DNA from: Bryoerythrophyllum caledonicum
Lineage: Eukaryota; Streptophyta; Bryopsida; Pottiales; Pottiaceae
Direction of reading: 5' to 3'
Assembly (NCBI GenBank): GCA_963971425.1
Contig: OZ020525.1
Span: 2,108,001 to 2,172,000 of the forward strand
Length of the DNA stretch: 64,000 bases
The notes beneath the pieces are model-generated. The model was not told where the DNA came from and made no database searches. It saw only the letters and a list, made by a program, of their open reading frames with translations. Of the stretch, positions 43,901-56,366 are shown piece by piece (position 1 is the first letter of the stretch; the number at the start of each line of letters is the position of its first letter). The translations under genes and the position numbers were made by a program.

Positions 43901-44181
43901 TGTGGAGTTTCCCTTGGGTGGCTCTAGCTCCTTCCTGGTTCCTTCCCTAGTGGTGGGTGCGGCTTTAACTTTGCTTTGGGAATGGGATTCGGGTTTTGGG
44001 AGGCTTGGTCATAGGCTCCTTATCTCTTTTAAGGTTTTTGAAATAACCTTTTATTCTTCCTACCTTAATTCTACCTAAAGGCGAATCCTAGTTTTAAATA
44101 ATTCTAAAACTTAACTATGTTGTTTAACTTTAACCGCCTTAACTACCTAACTAATTTTTTTTGAAAACCCGTGGTACGACA
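43901..44181 (-). mobile_element. Element F' 5' terminal region
   Basis: On the minus strand the element begins TGTCGTACCAC at 44181, then a T-poor/A-rich run and TTAGTTAGGTAG, as in F at 56367. The TG start suggests an LTR; the LTR end is not identified. Confidence 0.5.
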
Positions 44182-46060
44182 GAGCGAGAGCGTACAATCT
44201 GCATTAAGCTCTTACGGGTCATACATCATGTTGTCCTCAAAACAATTGCTTTTGTAATACTTTTTCAACACCATTATTTGGGGAATTGCCTCCACGACTT
44301 GCACTCTTCCCCAAGTTCCAATTTCACTATACCCATCAATGACATAAGAAGGATTCCTTTCAAGCTTTATATTATAGAGTTTGGTAGGGAATAACATTCA
44401 ATTTGCACATTTTGTAACCAACATAAATGCCCTTTTCCGTGGCATGAGTAAGAGAGAAACATAACCTTTTCTTTTATATAATTAGCCGTAGGATCCTTAT
44501 AAATTTGTAACACAAAATTTCACAAAGTTTGACCGGACAGATTGTATGAGTATGTTTTAGGATGACAATTCAAACGGTCAAGAAGAAGGGACACACCATA
44601 TGTTGTTGTAGAAAAAAGAAAATGTAAAAAATAAGACGAATTGAAAGATTGTAGTTCCAAAACGTTGAAAACATTGTTCTTTTCCTTCCTTGTGTTGAGT
44701 GGATCAGCAGCCCTTGACTTCACTTGGTGTCAATTTTTTGCACTACACAAGGTCTGTAAACATTACCAACATGTTAATATGATCTTTCCTCATACAACAA
44801 TTATTTTTAGAGATAGAGAAGGGGTGTAATGTATTCAAAACGAATGTGCATGGAGTGGCATTTCATAAATTGCAAATTCACGTTATATTGTTTTGTGAAC
44901 TAAATATATTTTAGAATGATAATCCAAATGGTCAATATAAAGTTTTAGACTACATCTCGTGGTAGAAAAAATAAAATGTAAGAATATGAAGATATCATAG
45001 TTTTATGTGGAAAAGAAGAAGCGTTTTTGGTAACTAGTTCGACGAAGTGTGAAAATGTTTGACTTAGATTATTATGCTATTTTCCACTTAACCTCTAGGG
45101 TACCATGATAGTTTCACACCAAAAATGCTTCAAAATAGTTGGTTTCTAGTGCAATGAATAAAGAAGGAAACAAAAACCTTGATTACTAGTTTTGACCGTG
45201 GGATCCCAAATACAACTTATTCAGTAACGTATTAAAAAAAATTCATAATCTTTGACCGCACGGATTGAAAGATCTACGTGTTTCAAGTCGAACAAATGGT
45301 TCATTTTCTTCCCTGCATTTAGTGGATCAGCAAACTTTGACTTCACTTGGTATCAAATGTTTGCACTACACAAGGTCTAAATCCATTACCATTGTATTAA
45401 GCGCGATGTTAGTTCCCAACACACCAAATTTTAGAGGTAGAAGTGGGGTGTAGCATATTCAAAACAAGTGTGCAAGGAGTGGAGGTTAAAATATAGCCAA
45501 TTTGCGTTTGAATTTTTTGTGAGATTAATATGTTTTAGATTGATAATCCAAATGGTCAATAAGAAGATTTACACTACATATTTTTGTCGGAAAAAAAAGT
45601 ACAAAATATGAAAATCTCTAAGCTCTATGTGGAAAAGAAGAAGTTTTTCAAGTACCTTGTCCGACAATGTGTGAAAATGTTTGTATGCTATTTTTCACTA
45701 CAGACAAGATATTTTTTTTGACACTATGAAGGGAAAAAATATAACTTGCTAATATTGAAAATTTCACATTCAATAGAATGACCTAACAAAAGTTTTTGGA
45801 GGTGCCCGACGTGCCCGCTCTCCCCGATTGATATTCAAAACCCAATAACTTTTTTCATAGAATGTCGGATTTAGGAAAAGAATAGACTCACACAAAGCTT
45901 TTAGCAATCTCCATCTAGTGAAAAAAAATTACAAGAGGAATGTTACAAATTGACACCATAGGAACTTGCCCAAAACTTCAAGAGTCCAAGCCATGGACTG
46001 TTGGGCCTTTAGCGGTTCAACATGTTTTATTCAAAAATATATATAGGATGTGAACAAATG
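44182..46060. repeat. AT-rich repeat R2 with internal duplications
   Basis: A block of about 440 bp at 44641-45080 returns at 45265-45700 (offset about 624 bp; shared AGTGGATCAGCA, CTTTGACTTCACTTGG-type and TTGCACTACACAAGGTCT motifs). A sub-block around TGATAATCCAAATGGTCAA occurs near 44557, 44918 and 45538. It ends near 46010 with GGGCCTTTAGCGGTTCAAC, like the end of R1. No coding sequence. 44182-44519 is A/T-rich with nothing recognised. Confidence 0.6.
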
Positions 46061-46499
46061 ATGAAATGGGATCCCTTCTAATTTATACAATACACCATAT
46101 TAAATATCAACCGCAAAGACATTTTGATATTGTCAAAGAAGCTATAAATATTAATCGATGAAAAGGCAAAGTCTCGAGGTCGGCTTCTGTAAATCTAGGG
46201 CACAATTTTAGAAAGTTGATTTTTAATTTGAAGTCTTCAAATTATGTGTGAAGATGCAAGTAGGTATGAGGTACGTGGAAATATAATTGTTTTTCCTATG
46301 GAAGCTATAGAACAGAACTTACGCCAAACCCGGTTTTTTTTTAAGAAGGCAAATCAAAAGAGTTGAACCAAAATGTGAGATTTTATTACGCAACTCAACA
46401 ATATATTACTATTTGAAATTCTTAGAAAATAGAACGTTTCATAGTGTAAAAAGTGCAATCCAAGAAGATTCATGTTTGTTGGGCACAATGCAAAAACAC

Positions 46500-46848
46500 T
46501 TAGGGCCAGTTTACACTAAGGTGAAGAAGTGCACCGGTCGGTCAAGAAGGCATGCCCAAGACATTGTTATTTGAGGCAAGGGAGTTCTCCGGAGGCCATG
46601 TTTCTTGTCCAAGGCTTTGAGCTCGTCCAAGAATCTTGACCTCCGGAGAACCTCCCCTCCAAAAAGTGTCACCACATTGGCAGCCATGTCATTTTTTCAT
46701 CCATGTACAAAGTTCTCCACCGGAGGACTCTTGGCCGTAGTGTAAACCCCCACCGGAGAAGAGCGTCACTCTTGGCCAATCAAATTTCAGAATTCCCCTA
46801 GAATTCATGACCGGTGGACTTCTCCACCATAATGTAAATTGGCCCTTA
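46500..46848. mobile_element. Tourist-like MITE (PIF/Harbinger type)
   Basis: Element 46503-46845 (343 bp), flanked by TTA at 46500-46502 and 46846-46848. Terminal inverted repeats of about 37 bp run from GGGCCAGTTTACACT inward; the right end read inverted is GGGCCAATTTACATT, about 80% matched over the repeat. An internal inverted pair around CTCCGGAGG adds a hairpin. TTA duplications and GGGCC termini are the Tourist signature. 46061-46499 is AT-rich with nothing recognised. Confidence 0.85.
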
Positions 46849-48050
46849 TAAACAATTCCTTTGTTTCCATAGAAAAAGTGGAGATTTTGACTTTGTTCTC
46901 ATTTTACTTTTATACAACAAAAAGAAATCAAAACATTTGTTTTCACCGTTTGGATTTGGAGAAGGTAAGAAAATGAATTTATAAAAGATTACAATAGTTT
47001 TTTGTTATTTCTTGAATCACCGCACCTTTCACAATCTTTTTGGAAATGAAAAAATCTCTAATTACTACAACGGAGTCCACCCTAGTTAATTTTAGACACT
47101 TAATGATCTTCATAGTTTTTTATTTTTATTTTAAAATCAGCTATGATAAAAAATAGGGAGGTATTGCCCCACAAATGGGTGCCCGCTTGAGGGGCCCACT
47201 CATCTTCAATGCAAGGACTGGTATATTTTCCGGGTCCAAGGCCTACCGATTGTGCATAAAACCTGCTTCACCCAATGTACACGAATTTTTTGGATTTATG
47301 GTTTGAATGTTAGTACCACACAAACTTAGAAATGGCGACTTCAGGCACCTCCAAGATTTTGCTAGATGTCTCTATTGACATTGAGATTTTCCATACATGG
47401 GCAGAATATTAAGTTTTTTGATGATGTCAATCTCCTTCGTGTCTTTAGTGTTATTTTTTTACACCTTTTTTTACATTTCAGGCAAGCCGGGAAAAGAACA
47501 TCATATTTTTAACATAAAACCTAGAGATCTTCATATTTTTAAATTTTCATTTTTTCTACAACAATATGTGGTGTAAACATTCTAATTGGCCGTTTAGATT
47601 ATCATTCTAAAACACAATAAGTTCTAAAAATATATAATTCACTTTTTGACAATTTAAGAATCTCCACTCCTTGCACACTTGTTTTATTTATGCTACACCC
47701 CTGCTCTTCCTTGCAAAATTGTTGTGCATATAACTAACATCATGCTCAACACAATGGAAAAAGATTTAGACCTTCTGTAGTACAACAATTTAATAGCAAG
47801 TGAAGTCAAAATCTGCTGATAATTCAAGGCAAGGAAGAAAATGAACCATTTTCTTGACTTCTAACAATATAATCCTTCAATCCGTGCGGTCAAAGTGTAT
47901 AAAAGTTTTTAAGTATATTACTCATTAAGTTTTTATGGAGATCCTACAGTAAAAAAAAACAATATAAGGTTTTGTTTCCTTCCCTACTCATTGCACTAGA
48001 ATCAACAATTTTGAAATGTTTTTGGTGTGAAATTGTCACGAGGTTTGTGG
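46849..48050. repeat. Repeat R3: inverted copy of R2
   Basis: From about 47450 to 48050 the sequence is an inverted relative of R2: it contains ACCATTTTCTTGACTTC, CAATCCGTGCGGTCAAAG and TAGATTATCATTCTAAAAC, the reverse complements of R2 motifs. With R2 it makes a foldback with arms about 1.4 kb apart. 46849-47450 is AT-rich, no feature seen. Confidence 0.6.
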
Positions 48051-49422
48051 ATTAAAGAAATATAATTGAATAGAATAGAAAATACACCCTTGCATAAAAA
48101 TATCCAAAATAAAATATATACATATACATATTGTTGCAGTTTGTAGAGACAACATTCCTCCGGAACGCACCCAATCGTCACTAAGCACTTTCCAAAGTAA
48201 CCGCTCCGATTTCGTTCCCGCAGAGATCTAATGTTATTTTCCAAATACTCCGGATTACTATACTTATCACATCAATTCGTTTACAAGTTAGCTATCATCT
48301 TTACTTACGTAGGGTAGATCCGGATCCTTCCGGAGCCGGATGTTATACAGCCGTGTCCGGAATGTAATTTTCAGAATGCCGAAGGATAGTTTGATTTATC
48401 TCTGTTCCTCCTCAGAAAGTCTCGTGGAGTTTTTAAACGAGTGGCCAGAGTCCACTGATCATGTTTTGTGTAAGTGGCTGGATTTCCCACTGCCCTGTGA
48501 CTTTAAGTGGCTAGGCACCCATTGTCCGGAACTTATAGTGACCGAACACCACTCTCCCTATTTTGCTAACTGGTGATTTGATTGCTGATGCCAGACATAG
48601 ACTCTCACGACATCCGGAAGGCCTTCCGGATGCGGTCATACAGAGACAAGTCCGGACTACAACGACATTCCGGTGGATACGGTTGCAATTCTTCGGAACA
48701 GAGGCTCACCATTCACTATGGGTATTCCGTCTAGATATTGGTATCAAGCTTTTTTCTATCTTAGGGGAGAACTCCGGCATGGGTCGGAATCCAGTTTAAT
48801 ACGGATTCTTCCGTGGACTAGAGATTACCAGGAACACCTCTACAGTTCATCTCTTCCCCTCCTGGCTACTTCCGGACCGTAGAGACTACCAAGAACACCT
48901 CTGCAATAGCTCTCTCCAGCTCTCCCAGGCGATCTCCTAACACCGACCTAGATAGTTTTCCCCCTTCGGCAAAACAACTGAGTTACACTACTCTGGAAGA
49001 ATCACTCATACAACCATACCCACAAGAATAGATTCGTCGCTCACAAGTTCCACACGTCACAACAAGACACAAGGTAGCAAGTCTAGTGCAAATAGGTGAT
49101 GTATATTTCCAAGTGAGAAGAACAAGATGAAAAGGTTTTTCCCAAAACCTCCCTACTAAGTACTAACTAAGTTCCTTTTGAATTTAGCTTTCCTCCTAGC
49201 TATCCGCTAGATCTTATCTAAAAGATCCGAGAAATCCGGAAAAGTTCTAGATCAGATCTCAGATCCTAAAATCTCGGAACAGTTCCGTCTCCGAAATTCC
49301 TATTCAAACTACAAAACTGGCCGTTAACTCTATCAGCAGCCGGGTGCACTTGGGGCCCCATCGTTAATTGCTGTTGATCCGGAATCTAAAAATCCTAAGA
49401 GAATTACAAAATCCTAACTAAC
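48051..49422 (-). mobile_element. Element C: 3' non-coding region
   Basis: Follows the C accessory gene on the minus strand and aligns with D 4565-5245. It is rich in TCCGGA/CCGGA. Presumed 3' UTR and LTR; the outer boundary is unresolved (a TGTTGCAGTTTGTAGAG start near 48137 is possible). Short plus-strand frames at 48340-48880 look like chance. Confidence 0.5.
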
Positions 49423-51485
49423 CTAAGTCGGAGCACCTGGGCCCCGATTTTTCCCACTCCTACGGGAGGGGGAGATCTCCACCGGAGCGCGCTGCTTGCC
49501 CTTCGCCTTCTTCGACGATACCGGCAAAAGAGTGGTCCTCCGAGTCGATGGTCCGGTTGCTGGAGAGACGCCAGCCACCGGAGTCCTAGCATCCGGCGGT
49601 GGAGAGGGCTGCTCCGGTGATCCTTCCGGAACTGGCGGTGCTGGCAGTTCTATCGTGGAAGTTGACCTGGTCTCCTCGACCAAATCTCGGTAACTTCCGG
49701 ACGAACTCCTGGGTCGGGGCGCCAACCTCCGGGACACAGACTTGGGTGGTTTCGGAAGCTCACCTTCTACCGGAGGATCTGGCAGGTGCATATTTGGTGG
49801 CGACAGAAGTTCCGGAAGCTTCTTTAGGATCTCACTCGTACTCGGACTGGGAAGTACGATGCCCTCCGTTGGTGTCCGAGGTGACGGAGTGTCGAGAGAC
49901 TCTGGATTTGCTGAGGTGCCCGGAGCTGGAGTGGTCTTGTTCGGTGGTTCCGGAGGGACCGTAGTTCGTGTTGGGGTCGTGGTGCCTTTTGGTCCAAGTG
50001 CTGCCGGGTCTTCCGGAAGCTCCTTGGTGACGTTGTCAACAAGCAGCTTCATCTGCTCCCAAGTCCGTCCCATCTTCTCCGCTTGGTCCAGGAGAAACCG
50101 GATGATGTTGGCCCTGGTGACCTTCTCCTTCTTCTCCACTAGTTCGGTGAAGAGCCGGCTCCGGTTGATGACGTCAACCGGAAATTCCAGGGCCGCCCGG
50201 ATGTCTATTAGGGCCGCTGCGAACGCATTGACCTTCTCCTCAGCCAGTTTCCGGGCCGTCACCGCGAGGGCTGCCTCCGCCAGGTAGTGCTTCATCTTCC
50301 TTTCCATCTCCGTACTAGCTTTGTACATGGAAGAAATTTGGGTGTGCAGCGCCTTCGTACCCACCTCCCGGCTCTGGAATTCCTCCACCCTGCTGATGGC
50401 GTCCTCCAGCCGGTCGACATCCAAACTCCGGAAGATTTGCTCCACGCTGGTGGTGATGATGAAGTTGGTCTCCTTAAGGAGCCCAACCCTCCAGCCGATA
50501 TCGCGTGTGAGCTCATCCATCAACTTCAGCTCACCCCTGCAATCGTCCCGGTCAACCTTCCTCTTCTTCCGGCTGGTCCCTCCTGAGAGTCCGGACTCGT
50601 CTTCTCCGGATGATGCAGAGGAGCTGCGGATACCCTGACTCTCCGCCTCAGGCTCCTTCCCACGAGGTCTCTTTGGCGCCTTCCGACCTTCCGGAGTGCT
50701 TGTGGGTGCTGCTTCTGGCACATGCTCCTTGTCTCCGGACTCCTCTTCCTCCGACTTGTCCCCTCCATACCTCTGGAAGTTAAGGACTTCGACATACTTC
50801 TGGATTTCCGCTTGAATTAACTGCTGGTGGTGAGCATAGAGGTGCACCACATAAGAGGCCAGTGGTATTGCCGATTTCTTCACCTTCTGGAGATTGGCCA
50901 CGAGACGGTTGATCATCTCGATCATCAGCGTTTCCCAATCGACGACGATCTTCCCCCGGAGTGCTCCTAGGAAAGTGCAGGCCCACTTCGCCACTACCCG
51001 TCTCGGCTTTTCCGGATGGAAGATAGGATTTAAAAACCCTAGCACGAGCTGGGCATCCAGGTGCCGAAGGTCTTGAAGGTTGTAGCCATCCTTCGGGTCC
51101 GCTGGTCCTCCGAACTCCTCCGTCAGAAACTCGTCCTGCCTTTCCACCACCTTGGTGCGGCCGGCTCGGAAATCGTATGCCTGCGACCATTCCGGAATTC
51201 TCAGACTTCCGGATGGGCTCTCATCAGCCCCTTGTATTTATTGTTTGGGGTGCCCACCAGTTCCCGGACGTAGACCTCCTCCCGGATGTCCCAGGGAACC
51301 TCGAGCATCCCCTTGCATCCCATATACTTCAGGCTAGTCTTCAGCATGCTAAGTTCGTCCGGGTCTTCTGGGATTTCCGGAAGAACACGGGTTAAGGGTG
51401 GGAGCGCAACTGCCGGCTCTTCGTCTCTCTGGCCGCGCCCATCTCTGTCAGTTCGCTTCTTCTTGGCCATGGGGACGGTCTTCAT
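49423..51485 (-). pseudogene. Element C accessory protein, nearly intact
   Basis: Minus strand. It starts MKTVPMAKKKRTDRDGRG at 51485 and runs 94 codons to a TGA (a Trp codon in D) followed by a one-base loss near 51195; from 51150 it is open for 575 codons. Domains: N-terminal helical domain with DGYNLQDLRHLDAQL, NPIFHPEKPRRV, VDWETLMIEMINRLV and HLYAHHQQL; charged linker with KAPKRPRGKEP; coiled coil; the RSRLFTELVEKKEKV...TWEQMKLLVDN block; a Pro/Ser/Thr-rich C-terminus with KKAKGKQRAPVEISPSRRSG. Downstream of the C integrase on the same strand. No Gag knuckle and no transmembrane segment. Function unknown. Confidence 0.8.
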
Positions 51486-52015
51486 CGAGCTGACCTAATT
51501 CCTTACTTTCTCTCAATGTTGCCCCTGCACGCACCGTCCTTGCCAAAACTCTCCCTAACGGACGCACGTCCGTTCTAACCGTCTAAGCTCCAAATCCTAA
51601 CGGCTAGCAGTTAAAAAAAAACCGTAAGAGAGAGAAGGAAGAAAGAGAAAGTAAGAGAGCAAGCGCTGGGCGGAACCTTAACACGCGAAGAAGAAATGAA
51701 AGAAAGAGTTTTCCCCCCAAACCCCAGCCTTAAGTAGTTTGGTCGTTAGTACGGCCCATAATGATAGTTGATGGTGACATTTCCGGCTGACGGTTCCGGA
51801 TAACTGACTGCCCCATAATCCCGGTAACTACTCTGGCTCCGCTTTTAACAGATTTAGGCTTAAATAGGATTCGCAGTCCGGCCCATCCGACTTTATTATT
51901 GCATCAAGACTATAGGTTGTATTCTAGCACGAACTATCGTAACTAATTAACTAATTTTTTTGTTTTGGCCGGAATTTAAGGTTAACTTCTGGCACCATGT
52001 GGAAACAGAGTCCCA
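51486..52015 (-). mobile_element. Leader between C integrase and C accessory gene
   Basis: Non-coding, aligned with D 32916-33432. On the minus strand it starts with a PPT-like AAAAAAGGGTAAAG after the integrase stop, then TGGGACTCTGTTTCCACA, then the PBS-like TGGTGCCAGAAGTTAACC. Confidence 0.5.
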
Positions 52016-52028
52016 CTTTACCCTTTTT

Positions 52029-54615
52029 TCAACCGTGAGCGCCCTCGCCCACGCTTCTGGCATGACTTTCCGGATTATAGAGCTTGACTCTAGAGCTGTT
52101 TGTTCGAGTATCCAGTGGTCTTCCTTCTAGATCTTCTAGCTGGAGAGAGCCATTGTCGTAAACTTGAACTCTAAAGGGTCGTATCCAGTGGCTGTGGAGT
52201 TTACCTGGGAAATCCTTATGTCGACTGTTGTAGAGGAGCACCAAACTGTTCTCCTGAATTCCGTTGTCCTTGGGCAACTTTCGGTCATACGCCTCATTCC
52301 AGCTTCCTTGGATTTCCGTTGTCCTTTCCAAGGCATCCATCTGGCTCTCCTCAATAGTGTCGATATCTTCCAGCCATTGATATATATCCGGAATTCGATC
52401 TCTATGCCGGAAGGACAAGATCCGGAAGGTCTCTACCTCCGTCTCGACGGCTTGTAGTACTTCCTGCCTATATACTAGAAAAAATGGGCTCTTACCGGTG
52501 GTGCTCTTGTACGTCGTGTTGTAGGCATAAACGGCTGAGTTCAGCTTCCAGTCCCAGTATGTCTTGTGTAAGGCGACCACCTTGGTCAGGATCTTGCAAA
52601 TGATGCCATTCACGCGTTCCGTCAACCCATTCGCTTTCAGATTGTAGGGAGTCGTCTTCCGATGTCGGATGTCATACCGTTCGGCGAGGTCGGACACCAC
52701 TTCGTTTAGGAAATGAGTCCCTCGGTCGCTCACCAATTCTAACGGATGTCCAAACCTCATCATGATCCTTTCAAACAGGAACCTTGCCGATGTCTCAGCA
52801 TCGTTCTTCCGGGTGGCCCGAGCCTCAACCCATTTCGTGGCGTAATCCGTAGCAAGTATGATGTACCGGTGCTTCTGACTTCCCAAAGGCTGGAACGGAC
52901 CAATAAAATCGACTCCCCACTTTTCAAAAGGTGCCAATGGTATGATTGAGGTCATTGGTCAATGATTCCGGAAAGTTGGATTTCCGGTGCGTTGACAGGG
53001 ATTACAGCTCCAGATGAAGCTTCGGACGTCCCGATTCAGATGCTGCCACCAGTATCCGGCTCTCTGGATATGTTCGGTGGTAGTGACCGTTGCAAAATGA
53101 CCTCCAGTCGGTCCGTCATGTAGACCCCGGATAACTGTAATCCGGAACTTAGGCTCCACGCATCGTTTCAGTATATCATCCGGACCCATCCGGAAGAGTA
53201 CGTCCCTGATCAGCGAATAAGGGATTGCGTGGTGCTGAAAAACACTCTTTTCTTCCCGGGTCAGTCCATCCGGATACCGGTGAGTATGGAGGTATTCCTG
53301 TATGCGCAACACTTCCGGTTCTTCTTCTGCTTCGGTCAGGAAAACCCAACTGTCCTCTGAGACAGGTAGTTTTTCCGGATCGGGGATGTTAACCGGAATT
53401 GCGATGTCCGGAAACTCATCCGGAAAATCTGCCGGGAGCTCATTCAGGTTTTCCGGCCCCTTTTGACGCGACAAATAGTCTGCGTTTGAATTGGACTTGC
53501 CGGACTTGACCTGTACCTTATAATTGAACTTCTGGAGAAGAAGTATCCACTTGGCCAGTCGGCCTGATAGATCCGGCTTATTCACAAGGTACTTTAGGGA
53601 GTCATGATCCGTATGGAAAACCACCTTGTACCCTAGTAAATAATGACGGAACTTCTTGCACGCGTAGATTACCGCCAGGGCCTCCCTCTCGGTGGTTGTG
53701 TAGTTCTTTTCCACGGGGCTCATCTGACGGTTGGCGTAGTATATAGGCCTCTACTGTTGTTCCGCATCTGGCTGCCACAAGATCACTCCTAAACACCATC
53801 CGGACGCATCTAGCGTAACGTGGAACGCTTTCGTCCAGTCCAGTGGAGCCAGAATTGGAGCTATTACCAACCGCTTCTTCATCTCCTCAAAGGCTGCCTG
53901 CCTGACTTCCGTCCAAACGTACTCTATTTTCTTTCTCAGTAGCTATGTCAAGAGCCTGGCTATCCGGGCGTAACTCTCAATGAATCTCCAGTAATATCCG
54001 ATACAACCGAGAAATCCACATAGCTCCCGGAGGTTCCGTGGAGGAAGAAGGGCCAACATGACCATAATTTTGGCTAGGTCTACGGCAATCCCATGTTGGC
54101 TCACTATATGTTCCAGGAGTAGTCCGGAGATCATCCCATAGAAACACTTTCCGGGATGTAGTTTGAGGTTGGTCTCTCGGCATCTCCGGAACGTTTTCCG
54201 GAGGCAGGCCAGGTGCTCTCGTATTTTGCTAAAGACGGCAAAATCATCAATGAATACTTTGAGGAAATGTTTTAGAAAATCCTGGAAGATATCCATCATG
54301 AGGCGCTCAAATGTCCCAGGAGCGTTGCAGAGTCCGAACGGCATCCGGTTGAATGCATATGTTCCCCAATCTGTGGTGAACGTAGTCTTCAACTGATCTT
54401 CCTTCCGGATGGATACCTGATTGTATCTGGAGAATCCGTCGAGGAAACTGAAGCACTCCTGATCGGCCATGTGATCCAAGACCATGTCAATGAAGGGCAG
54501 AGGGAAGTGATCCTTCTTGGTTGCTGCGTTGAGTTTCCAGAAGTCTTGACACACCCGGATTTTTACCTTCCCGTCCGGACCAGCCTTTTTAGGCACAACC
54601 ACAATGGGAGACACC
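52029..54615 (-). pseudogene. pol: Element C pol: RT-RNase H-integrase, 5' truncated
   Basis: One minus-strand frame with no frameshift but three stops: TAG after ARIARLLT (53943), TAG in the RNase H start after EQQ (near 53752), and TGA just before PMTSIIPL (near 52956). RT starts at WVSPIVVVPKK, having lost its N-terminus to insertion H; catalytic box FIDD near 54250. RNase H: TEREALAVI, HTDHDSLKYLV, NADYLSRQ. Integrase: HHCC region near 53000-53120, then WGVDFIGPF, VSDRGTHFLN and LTER, spacing DD35E. No chromodomain. It belongs to the same broad branch as B but is clearly a separate lineage. Confidence 0.88.
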
Positions 54616-56366
54616 CACTATAAGAAAACCATGTTTTTGGTGTCGTCAAGGCTATTACGTGTTGTATTTTATGTGATGTCACACATTAGTCAAAAAATTG
54701 CTACAATACCTCGAATTTAGTTTGATGTTGCATCAAACGTGTTCCTGTTATAGACAAAACGCGTTGATGTCACCGTAGACATGCACGTTTTTGGTGACGT
54801 AAAAAGAAACGTGACCATGTCAGAGTGCGATGTCATAGAAAACACGGGATGTCCACGTCAGCCACAGTTGCATTTAATTTTATTGTGGAATGATTGTAAC
54901 CCGCTGTCCAAAAGCCAAAAATTGAGGAAATGGGCAGCTTTCATCCGTAGTGGATGAAATATGTCACAAGGAAGGAAGAGCCGAAGGGCGACTTACACAC
55001 AAGCAACCTCCACAGCATCTACACTTTACTTTTGGAAGTGTGGGTGAGAGCAAATTGAACTTAGGTGATAGAAGTGGGAGGTGGGTTGCGGCGAAGCTCA
55101 CTTCAATGCTAAGAAGAGGGAGATTAGGAGAACAAGGAGTAGAAAGAGGCAACTTGAAGGTGATGTAGCAAAGCAACGGCGGCTATGGCAGTGGCTATGG
55201 CGACAGCTATGGCGGGAGCCATGGGAGCGGTGACGACGGAGCTAGGTGAGAGCAAGGAAGGTGATCTACGGCAGATCAAGACGGCAAGGGGAGAGCTCAA
55301 AGGGAAGAAGAACGATGGCAGGGGGAGCTTTGGCTATAGCCGGCTAACCCCAGCCATAACTGACCTCAGCCATGGCCAGGAAACCCTAGCTATAGCCAAG
55401 TTCAGTATTCACCACCGCGGAGAGGCGCTGCAGCAGCAAGGCCGGTACGTCCCTCGCTTACTTAGAACTCGTGAAACACGTCGTGAGGTCTTCGCATCGA
55501 ACTGCAGGTACGTGGTTCTAACACGAAATTGCGCGGTGCTCCACCTCGCAATCATCTTCGCGCCAAATTCCTCCTCGTGGCGCAGGTCGCGCCAAGCTGC
55601 AAACCGCAACTCTCCCATCCACACAGCGCCGAACTCCAGCTTTGTAGATCCTCTTGAGTGCCGAAGCTGTGACCTAGGTCGTCGCACACCTATGACGTAG
55701 TCTGAAGAACAATTATTAGGCACCCTAAATCCTTCCAGAATGCCCATGCTTGTTCATTAATTGCCCCAGCAAACGCCAAATCACACATTAGGGTTTTGAT
55801 CATTTTTAGAAACATGTTTATAAAAACTTCCAAAAGAACATGCTAGATGTTCAAGTGAACATGATCTCGAGCATGAAAAAGATCATTGACAACATATAGG
55901 GAGAACGCGCCAACATCAAGATTGATGTCATGAGCAACACGAGCATATAAAAACGAATGTAAAAACTAACAGCCTTACGTGGACGAAAAATGCTCTAAAA
56001 GCATGACATCAGCTAACGTGGGTTGTCCACGTCATAATTCTTTGGGTCCAAGTCAACAATTTTTAAAATTCCACGTCACTGTCTGCTCAAAATAGAGATG
56101 GATGAAAAAAATCCTGCGTGGCGCTACCCAAAGGAAAACATAGTTGATGTGGACATGGGCCCCCCTCCACGTGGAGCCCTTTCCCACACATTTCAAGCAA
56201 CATTCAGTTGGATGTCAAGAGGTTGACAACCATGTTACGACAAATTTTTTGACGTTTTTGGCCTGTTCTTCTTGACGGATTTTAGGTGACATCAACATTG
56301 ACGCAGCAGCATGTTACTTTTGACGTTCAGGCATGTTTTTCACCGTGTTACAAAAAACACGGGTTT
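54616..56366. mobile_element. CACTA-like element H inside C pol, right end lost
   Basis: Starts CACTATAAGAAAACCATG in the RT codon run of C. The subterminal part repeats ACGT-containing motifs (TTTTTGGTGACGT, AACACGGGATGTCCACGTC). At the right, CAAAAAACACGGGTTT matches the inner side of the H' terminus (CAAAAATCACGGGTTTC), but the final CTTATAGTG is missing because element F starts at 56367. No transposase is seen; a GC-rich core (about 55160-55700, 171-codon plus-strand frame, Ala/Gly start then basic) may be a captured fragment. Non-autonomous. Confidence 0.65.

Noticed and set aside
13414-54615. A non-standard genetic code with reassigned stops
   Set aside because: TAA, TAG and TGA all interrupt frames, all also end frames normally, and each interruption is explained by a single C-to-T change.
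55185-55700. 171-codon frame in H as a gene
   Set aside because: It starts in a GGCTATGGC-type simple repeat and lacks any recognisable domain; at most a captured fragment.
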